A stretch of DNA of 6,417 nucleotides, from NCBI GenBank assembly GCA_937983475.1, contig CALJZV010000480.1, positions 1 to 6,417 of the forward strand, in the 5' to 3' direction. Position 1 is the stretch's first letter, and each line of letters begins with the position of its first letter. Positions 1 through 4,644 of this stretch are shown here, piece by piece. Under the pieces are notes generated by a model. The model saw only the letters and a program-made list of their open reading frames with translations. It searched no databases and was not told where the DNA came from. Made by a program: the position numbers and the translations under genes. The stretch comes from an uncultured Verrucomicrobiales bacterium. Its GTDB lineage: Bacteria; Verrucomicrobiota; Verrucomicrobiia; Limisphaerales; JACDHS01.

Positions 1-1132
1 CACATCGCTTGTCTTTTTCCATGGCAATCGGGGCAATCAATGAACCCTCGACTGAAACAGTATCGCCAGGCATAACCATTTCCCCGCCCTGAGGTAGGGA
101 AACAGTGCCAGTCACGTCGCTGGTTCGGAAATAGAATTGCGGACGGTAATTAGTGAAGAAGGGAGTATGGCGCCCACCTTCCTCCTTAGATAACACATAC
201 ACTTCAGCCTTGAATTTGGTATGTGGGGTGATGCTTCCCGGCTTGGCCAGAACCATTCCGCGCTCCACTTCTTCTTTCTTGGTGCCGCGCAACAACACAC
301 CGACGTTGTCACCCGCGCTGGCCTTGTCAAGCAACTTGCGGAACATTTCAATGTCCGTCGCCACGGTCTTACGAGTGTCGCGGATACCAACGATTTCTAC
401 TTCAGACATTTTGTTCAACTCGCCACGCTCAACACGTCCGGTAACCACCGTGCCGCGGCCTTCAATATTGAACACGTCTTCAATGCACATCAGGAACGGC
501 TTATCCACTTCGCGAACCGGCTCCGGAATAAAACTATCGATTGCATCCATCAATTCCTGAATGGCCTTCTCGCCTTCAGGCTTGGCAGCTAAAGCCGCAG
601 TCGCGCTGCCACGCACAACCGGAGTGGTGTCTCCCGGGAATTGATATTTGCTCAAAAGGTCGCGGATTTCCATTTCCACCAAGTCAAGCAACTCAGGGTC
701 GTCCACCAAATCAACTTTATTGAGGAAGACAACGATAGCCGGCACACCGACTTGACGAGCAAGCAGAATGTGCTCACGGGTCTGTGGCATTGGACCGTCG
801 GCAGCACTGACCACTAAAATAGCACCATCCATCTGAGCGGCACCTGTAATCATGTTTTTGACGTAGTCAGCATGACCAGGACAGTCAACGTGCGCATAAT
901 GTCGCTTGGCTGTTTCATATTCAACGTGTGAAACCGCTATGGTCACTGTCTTAGTAGCGTCACGAACAGTCCCACCTTTGGTGATTTCGGCGTAACTGAT
1001 CGGCTTAGCCAACCCTTTGCGGGCTTGCACCTCAACAATGGATGCGGTCAAGGTTGATTTACCATGGTCAACGTGGCCAATCGTGCCGACATTGACGTGC
1101 GGTTTAGTCCTTTGAAACGATTCTTTTGCCAT
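1..1132 (-). CDS. tuf: Elongation factor EF-Tu, missing the last ~20 residues at the window edge
   Basis: EF-Tu is the cytoplasmic GTPase that carries aminoacyl-tRNA to the ribosomal A site. The frame opens at ATG 1132 with MAKESFQRTKPHVNVGTIGH and runs without a stop for 377 codons to the window edge; the family is about 395 residues, so only the extreme C-terminus is missing. Visible GTPase motifs are the P-loop GHVDHGKS (19-26), Thr64 of switch I, DCPGH (83-87, His87 being the catalytic histidine), NKVD (138-141) and GSA (175-177). Domain 2 follows from about 211 (GRGTVVTGRVERG) and domain 3 from about 310 (MVMPGDTV near the end). The start is fixed by the conserved N-terminus and by an AGGAG ribosome site 7 nt upstream. 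Oddities: switch I reads KGGTVRDATKTVTI (52-65), two residues longer than in E. coli and lacking the usual RGITI; and Cys216 replaces the usual proline in FLMPxEDVF. tRNA-Thr lies 52 bp upstream and is probably co-transcribed. Identity is certain; whether a second tuf copy exists cannot be seen. Confidence 0.98.
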   Translation of the reverse strand, partial: MAKESFQRTKPHVNVGTIGHVDHGKSTLTASIVEVQARKGLAKPISYAEITKGGTVRDATKTVTIAVSHVEYETAKRHYAHVDCPGHADYVKNMITGAAQMDGAILVVSAADGPMPQTREHILLARQVGVPAIVVFLNKVDLVDDPELLDLVEMEIRDLLSKYQFPGDTTPVVRGSATAALAAKPEGEKAIQELMDAIDSFIPEPVREVDKPFLMCIEDVFNIEGRGTVVTGRVERGELNKMSEVEIVGIRDTRKTVATDIEMFRKLLDKASAGDNVGVLLRGTKKEEVERGMVLAKPGSITPHTKFKAEVYVLSKEEGGRHTPFFTNYRPQFYFRTSDVTGTVSLPQGGEMVMPGDTVSVEGSLIAPIAMEKDKRC

Positions 1133-1139
1133 TTGCTGT

Positions 1140-1144
1140 CTCCT
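1140..1144 (-). promoter_or_regulatory. Ribosome binding site of tuf
   Basis: The minus strand reads AGGAG followed by ACAGCAA and then the tuf ATG, a spacing of 7 nt. This is a near-consensus Shine-Dalgarno site and supports the chosen start codon. It contrasts with erpA and the TPR gene in this window, which have no site or only a weak one. Confidence 0.85.
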
Positions 1145-1184
1145 GGTATTGTTGTGTTTTTCTTTTTTGTTTAAATTGTCAAAC

Positions 1185-1260
1185 TGGAGCCCACGATCGG
1201 GATTGAACCGATGACCTCGTCCTTACCAAGGACGTGCTCTGCCAACTGAGCTACGTGGGC
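1185..1260 (-). tRNA. tRNA-Thr (anticodon GGT)
   Basis: This 76-nt tRNA decodes ACC/ACU threonine codons. The acceptor stem GCCCACG/CGTGGGC pairs fully over 7 bp. The D-arm has GCTC/GAGC; the anticodon stem CGTCC/GGACG encloses TTGGTAA, putting the GGT anticodon at 1225-1227. The T-arm ATCGG/CCGAT encloses TTCAATC. The 3' CCA is encoded (1185-1187), preceded by discriminator T at 1188. It lies 52 bp before tuf with no terminator between, matching the thrT-tufB linkage in E. coli and other bacteria, so one transcript processed into tRNA and tuf mRNA is likely (inference). Confidence 0.97.
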
Positions 1261-1296
1261 AAAACGGCCAACTTTTTCCCGCCTGTAAAAAACGAC

Positions 1297-1345
1297 AAAA
1301 AATCCCATTAGCCCCTTCTTTCCTCTTAAAAGCTCAGGGCTAATG
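1297..1345 (-). terminator. Rho-independent terminator or attenuator ahead of tRNA-Thr/tuf
   Basis: Nine-base perfect arms, CATTAGCCC (1345-1337) and GGGCTAATG (1314-1306), enclose a 22-nt loop that can form a further CTTT/AAAG pairing. On the minus strand the stem is followed after GGA by six T (1302-1297); the plus strand has no T-run after it, so it acts in the minus direction if at all. No gene lies just upstream: erpA already has its own terminator at 1542-1579. The site therefore either terminates a short RNA, backs up the erpA terminator, or attenuates the tRNA-tuf transcript. The long loop makes it a weaker terminator than the erpA one. Confidence 0.6.
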
Positions 1346-1355
1346 TGTATTTAGT

Positions 1356-1385
1356 GCTTCACGGCCCAATTGACCTGCGTGAAGC
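1356..1385. repeat. Perfect 8-bp inverted repeat over a candidate -10 region
   Basis: The arms gcttcacg (1356-1363) and cgtgaagc (1378-1385) are exact reverse complements separated by 14 bp. The right arm covers most of the candidate -10 hexamer TAGCTT (1387-1382), and the left arm lies just downstream of the expected transcription start. No T-run follows on either strand, so it is not a terminator. A repressor operator is one reading; chance is another. Confidence 0.5.
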
Positions 1386-1410
1386 TAGGTAAGTTCCCCC
1401 ACGGTGTCAA
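1382..1410 (-). promoter_or_regulatory. Candidate sigma70-type promoter for tRNA-Thr/tuf
   Basis: A perfect TTGACA (1410-1405) is followed by a 17-bp spacer and TAGCTT (1387-1382), which keeps the first two and last bases of TATAAT. Transcription would start near 1375, about 115 nt before the tRNA, and would read through the hairpin at 1306-1345. A second possible -10 (TATAAA, 1454-1449) lies upstream but lacks a good -35. The call rests on hexamer match and position only. Confidence 0.4.
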
Positions 1411-1541
1411 CCGGTTTTTTTGGAATTTAATCGCAATCCCCAACCTATTTTATATTCTTCATTAACTTCCAAAAATGACGCTTTTGAGCCGTGTGTGCAA
1501 CCCATGCATCCCTTCCTGACACCAAATTTTATTTCAACAAT

Positions 1542-1579
1542 AAAAAGGCCGTTCCGCATCGCACGGAACGGCTGTTTTT
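1542..1579. terminator. Bidirectional Rho-independent terminator after erpA
   Basis: Perfect 9-bp GC-rich arms gccgttccg (1548-1556) and cggaacggc (1564-1572) enclose a 7-nt loop. On the minus strand the stem is followed by C and five T (1546-1542), ending erpA transcription about 50 nt after its stop. On the plus strand it is followed by TG and five T (1575-1579), so it could also stop plus-strand reads. This is the strongest terminator in the window. Confidence 0.85.
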
Positions 1580-1580
1580 G

Positions 1581-1602
1581 CTTAAATGGTGAGCCATTTA
1601 AG
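1581..1602. repeat. Perfect 9-bp hairpin containing the erpA stop codon
   Basis: The arms cttaaatgg (1581-1589) and ccatttaag (1594-1602) are exact reverse complements around a 4-nt loop. The erpA TAA (1600-1598) sits inside the stem. The stem is AT-rich and has no T-run of its own; it stands 8 bp before the stem of the true terminator. It could protect the mRNA 3' end after processing, or be incidental. Confidence 0.6.
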
Positions 1603-1945
1603 CCTCAAAAGACTTTCCACATCCACAGCTTTGACGAGCATTGGGATTAATTATCTTAAACCCACCGCCAGTCAGCGCATCGCTGAAATCTACTACGGCA
1701 CCTCGAATGTAATTGGCACTAAAAGGATCCACTGCAACTGACACACCGTGTAAAGTGCAAATCAGGTTATCTTCGAGCTGATCGTCAAAAACCATGCCAT
1801 ATTGCAGACCGGAACATCCTCCACTCTCCACATACACCCGCAGGAATTTTCCCGCGTTTTCCCCCGAAGCCACCATGGCTTTTACCTGCACTGCAGCAGA
1901 TTCGGTCAGGGTGACAACAGCGGATTGATCAGTCGTATTGCTCAT
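1598..1945 (-). CDS. erpA: A-type iron-sulfur carrier protein (ErpA/IscA/HesB family)
   Basis: Small cytoplasmic protein that receives a Fe-S cluster from a scaffold and passes it to target enzymes. At 115 residues it has the usual family length. The three conserved cluster-ligand cysteines are present: Cys44 in ESGGCSGLQY, and Cys107 and Cys109 in the C-terminal CGCG motif of NPNARQSCGCGKSFEA. The NPNA-x-x-x-CGCGKSF ending is closest to ErpA as I recall the family, but IscA, SufA and HesB share the fold, so the symbol is a best guess. No isc or suf genes are visible beside it. The start ATG at 1945 has no recognisable Shine-Dalgarno; a TTGACA element at 1985 would start transcription only about 5 nt before it. 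The TPR gene ends 55 bp upstream with no hairpin between, so read-through from uvrA-TPR is also possible. Two hairpins follow the stop, the second a strong terminator. Confidence 0.93.
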   Translation of the reverse strand: MSNTTDQSAVVTLTESAAVQVKAMVASGENAGKFLRVYVESGGCSGLQYGMVFDDQLEDNLICTLHGVSVAVDPFSANYIRGAVVDFSDALTGGGFKIINPNARQSCGCGKSFEA

Positions 1946-1956
1946 ATGACATGCAA

Positions 1957-1985
1957 AGCGTAATAGAAGCCCATGATGGTGTCAA
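1957..1985 (-). promoter_or_regulatory. Candidate promoter of erpA
   Basis: A perfect TTGACA (1985-1980) is followed by a 17-bp spacer and TACGCT (1962-1957), which matches TATAAT at three of six positions. Initiation 6-7 nt further on would fall near 1950, leaving an untranslated leader of about 5 nt. Both this and the tuf candidate begin TTGACACC. The -10 is weak, so confidence is limited. Confidence 0.4.
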
Positions 1986-2000
1986 ACGAGGCGCTTTTAA

Positions 2001-4628
2001 TTAATTCTTTGAAGACTCCAAACGTCCACGTGCCAGAGAAATACGCCGCTCAACAGTGGGTTTCAAAGCAGGCAAAAGCGCCTGTAGCCGCCGGTAAACA
2101 TGGATCGCCTGATCCCATTGCTCCCGACTTTCACAAAGTCGAGCGGCCGCCAATCCCGCCTCCTTCACCCATCTGGGGTCATATGTTTCATCTTCGGCAA
2201 AATATACGACGCTAGCGTAGCGGTCCCAGGCGTCATCCATGCGTCCTTGTTTTTCCAACAGCAACCCCAGTCCCATCGCTGCTTGCGCACGGGAAGCAGG
2301 ATCAGCCAAGGGCGATTGCAACACACTCTGATAATCGGCCATCGCCAATTCGACTTTTGCCACATCATCCTTTACGAACGCCCACTGTGCGTAACTGTCG
2401 GCTCTGCGCCCAATTGCCTGAAGGCTGACGGCATTGGTGAAATAATCCTTGGCCACTTTGCTGAATGCTTTGATGGCGTCATCAAACAGATTGGTCGACT
2501 CAATGCTCGACTTGTTGGTTTCAGCCAAAAACTGGACAAATGACACGTCTCCTAACGCAATATAACTATCAGCCAAAAAGCCGGCAGGCGTCGTTGGGTC
2601 ATTGATTAATTCCAAAAAATACTCCCGAGCCTCTTTAAAGCCTTGACGCGAATAAGCTGCGCGTCCAGCCCCCATTCGTGCCTGACTCGCCAGTTCCAGT
2701 GACGGATTAAAGCCTTTGACCAATTGAAAGTGATGTTCGGCCAGCGCGAATTCATCCAGGTTGTAATAATGGTCAGCAATCCAGTATTGCGCCTGCGCCG
2801 CTAGACTGTTGGACGGGAACCGCTCAATGAATGCCGCAAATAATTCCAAGGCTTTGGTCTGGCTGCCCGCGTGATTCACGGCCAAGGCTCGTGAAAATTC
2901 CGCGTGAGCCAATAATTGATGGCCGGGGAATTCAAATATCCACCGATTTAGAATTTCCGTAGATTGCTCCCACAATCCTTCCTGTGCGCAGGTTCGCGCA
3001 ATGGCCAGTTTTACCTCGGGCAGCAGTGGCGATTGAGGCGCCTTGTCAACAAACTCACGGAACAACTTGAGCGCCTCGCCAGGACTTCCCTTGCGGCTGA
3101 GATCCTGCCCAACCAACAGCAAACTGCGCTCCGCATAGCCGGTGTGAGGGTACCACTTCAAAATACGCTCCATGGCATCTTGGGCGGATTCCGGATCATT
3201 CATAGCCAAGCTGGCCCGCACGGTCTGATAAAGAGCCTGATCAAATAGGGTTTCGCGCACCGCAGGAAACTGACTGTAATCCGCCACAAGTGCCTTATAA
3301 TGACGGACCGACTCGGAATAGTTCTGCTGCTTGAACAAACAATCAGCGAGCTTGTAACGCGCAATAGCCTGGTCTTCAGACACCGGCAACCGCGCCACAG
3401 CTTCAGCAAAATCTCTCTGGGCTTCGTCGAATCGCTCCAAAATCCATCCACACCACCCTCGGTTGAGAAATGCCCGCCCGATGAATTCACTGTGTGGAAA
3501 ATCAATCAGCACCCGGTTGAAATTTGTCTGCGCCTGGACCACCAAATTCAAGGTTCCGGAGGCTTGCGGTGAACTAAAAACCTGTTTCAAGCGCAGTTCG
3601 CCCAAAGTGAAGAGCGCCAAATCCAAGGTGACGTCGTTGGGATATTGCTCGACAAATTTCTCCAACCGCGCAACCGCCTCGTCTGTTTTATTATGCGCCA
3701 AGTTGAGCTCCACAATTTTATAAAGCGCCTGCCTCCGAAGCGGCAGCGGCAAACTGTCAGCCAGGTTTTTTTCGTATGCAGAAACCGCATCAACGGGATG
3801 GTTTAATTTTTCCAGAATCTCGCCTTGCAGCGCATTGGCTTCCGCAGTGAGCCGTGGCCGCCCCAAGCCAGAGGCACTTTGCAGCAAATTGCTGCTGGTC
3901 AAGAGCGCTGCCTCAAGCCGGCCAGCAGCCAGTTGCACTTTGCAGAGCAGAAATGCCTGCCGCCATTTGGAATCAGGAGGCAGTGCCTGGCCGGAAAGTG
4001 CGCCGAGCACCTGCTCGCTCCGACTCCACTGTTTGCGGTTAAATAAAGCCTCACCCAACAGCAGATTTCCATGAATGGCAAACCGGTCTGAAGGTTTGAC
4101 CTGGGCGGTGGATTGAAAATGCCCTTGGGGGGCGCCAAGCAATGCAGCCACGCGCTCCCAGTCACCCATCTTGGAAGCGGCCAACGCCTGATTATAGGCA
4201 GCTTCCAGAAAATGCGCTGAGCCGGAATGCCCCTGCAACAATCGCTCGTAATGTTCAATGGCGGATTCGAAGCTGCCGCTTTGAAACGCGTTTTCGCCAA
4301 GCCAGAAATGATACTGGTCGGCAACGTTGCCCGCCTGCGGCAACTCGGCCTCAAGCAAGAGCGCCGCGCCGTCGTAATTGGATTGGTGAAACCGGCTGCG
4401 CGCCAACAGCAACACCGCCTCGGCTCGAAAATCGGAGTTGGGATAACGGTTTAAAAAATCCGAAAACTGCCGTTCCGCAGCCGAATATACCTTGTCCTCA
4501 AAGACCGCCGCTGCGGCGCGAAACGCGCGAGTTTCAACCGGGCCTGCCGCAAAAAGAAACTGCGCCCCGCTGGACATCAGCAGGGCCATAGCCATAAGAC
4601 AACCGACGCGTTTGAAGTGCCGTTTCAT
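2001..4628 (-). CDS. Large exported TPR-repeat protein
   Basis: An 875-residue protein that I can assign to the tetratricopeptide-repeat superfamily but not to a named gene. The N-terminus MKRHFKRVGC is basic and is followed by a hydrophobic stretch (about 11-26) ending LFAA, a Sec signal peptide with likely cleavage after Ala27 or Ala28. There is no lipobox cysteine and no later membrane segment, so it should be periplasmic. The remainder is a helical array of TPR-like units with the usual alternation of A-Y/F and L-x-x-F-P spacing, visible at roughly 44-64, 105-130, 263-288, 299-330, 384-412, 422-450, 463-494, 537-568, 575-605, 611-636, 648-675, 715-730, 780-808 and 822-852. Many units carry the phrase 'RYP/RFP/DFP/EFP' at the turn, as in BamD and CpoB/YbgF. 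It is far longer than those proteins (about 250 residues) and could scaffold envelope complexes; no partner is visible. The start follows uvrA by 16 bp with a weak GGA ribosome site, indicating co-transcription. Confidence 0.88.
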   Translation of the reverse strand: MKRHFKRVGCLMAMALLMSSGAQFLFAAGPVETRAFRAAAAVFEDKVYSAAERQFSDFLNRYPNSDFRAEAVLLLARSRFHQSNYDGAALLLEAELPQAGNVADQYHFWLGENAFQSGSFESAIEHYERLLQGHSGSAHFLEAAYNQALAASKMGDWERVAALLGAPQGHFQSTAQVKPSDRFAIHGNLLLGEALFNRKQWSRSEQVLGALSGQALPPDSKWRQAFLLCKVQLAAGRLEAALLTSSNLLQSASGLGRPRLTAEANALQGEILEKLNHPVDAVSAYEKNLADSLPLPLRRQALYKIVELNLAHNKTDEAVARLEKFVEQYPNDVTLDLALFTLGELRLKQVFSSPQASGTLNLVVQAQTNFNRVLIDFPHSEFIGRAFLNRGWCGWILERFDEAQRDFAEAVARLPVSEDQAIARYKLADCLFKQQNYSESVRHYKALVADYSQFPAVRETLFDQALYQTVRASLAMNDPESAQDAMERILKWYPHTGYAERSLLLVGQDLSRKGSPGEALKLFREFVDKAPQSPLLPEVKLAIARTCAQEGLWEQSTEILNRWIFEFPGHQLLAHAEFSRALAVNHAGSQTKALELFAAFIERFPSNSLAAQAQYWIADHYYNLDEFALAEHHFQLVKGFNPSLELASQARMGAGRAAYSRQGFKEAREYFLELINDPTTPAGFLADSYIALGDVSFVQFLAETNKSSIESTNLFDDAIKAFSKVAKDYFTNAVSLQAIGRRADSYAQWAFVKDDVAKVELAMADYQSVLQSPLADPASRAQAAMGLGLLLEKQGRMDDAWDRYASVVYFAEDETYDPRWVKEAGLAAARLCESREQWDQAIHVYRRLQALLPALKPTVERRISLARGRLESSKN

Positions 4629-4644
4629 TTTTCCGCAGGCGTGA

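Larger units (their letters stand above)
1261..1597. other. Regulatory gap of 337 bp between erpA and tRNA-Thr; no gene
   Basis: AT-rich stretch with no supportable coding region: the plus-strand open frame across part of it has no recognisable protein and runs into erpA antisense. It contains, in minus-strand order, the erpA terminator hairpin, a roughly 130-bp stretch with only a TATAAA-like element, the TTGACA promoter, a palindrome, and a hairpin with T6. From 1261 to 1296, next to the tRNA 5' end, I see only T-rich minus-strand sequence and no further hairpin. Confidence 0.7.

Noticed and set aside
1177..1182. TTGACA just after tRNA-Thr, as a separate tuf promoter
   Set aside because: The sequence 15-19 bp further on is A-rich without any -10-like hexamer, so only the -35 match supports it.
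1420..1650. Plus-strand open frame of 76 codons across the erpA-tRNA gap
   Set aside because: It crosses the bidirectional terminator and runs antisense into erpA. The translation has no recognisable motif and there is no clear ribosome site.
1942..1974. Ten-codon minus-strand reading frame (MGFYYALHVI) whose TGA overlaps the erpA ATG
   Set aside because: The stop-start overlap is suggestive of translational coupling, but the frame has no ribosome site and would not be transcribed from the candidate promoter. Chance is the simpler explanation.
1973..2543. Plus-strand open frames opposite the end of the TPR gene
   Set aside because: They lie antisense to a protein with clear repeat structure, and their translations show no domain or composition of a real protein.
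4142..4591. Plus-strand open frames over the TPR gene and uvrA
   Set aside because: These are long because of codon bias in the opposite strand. The minus-strand genes carry the recognisable motifs.
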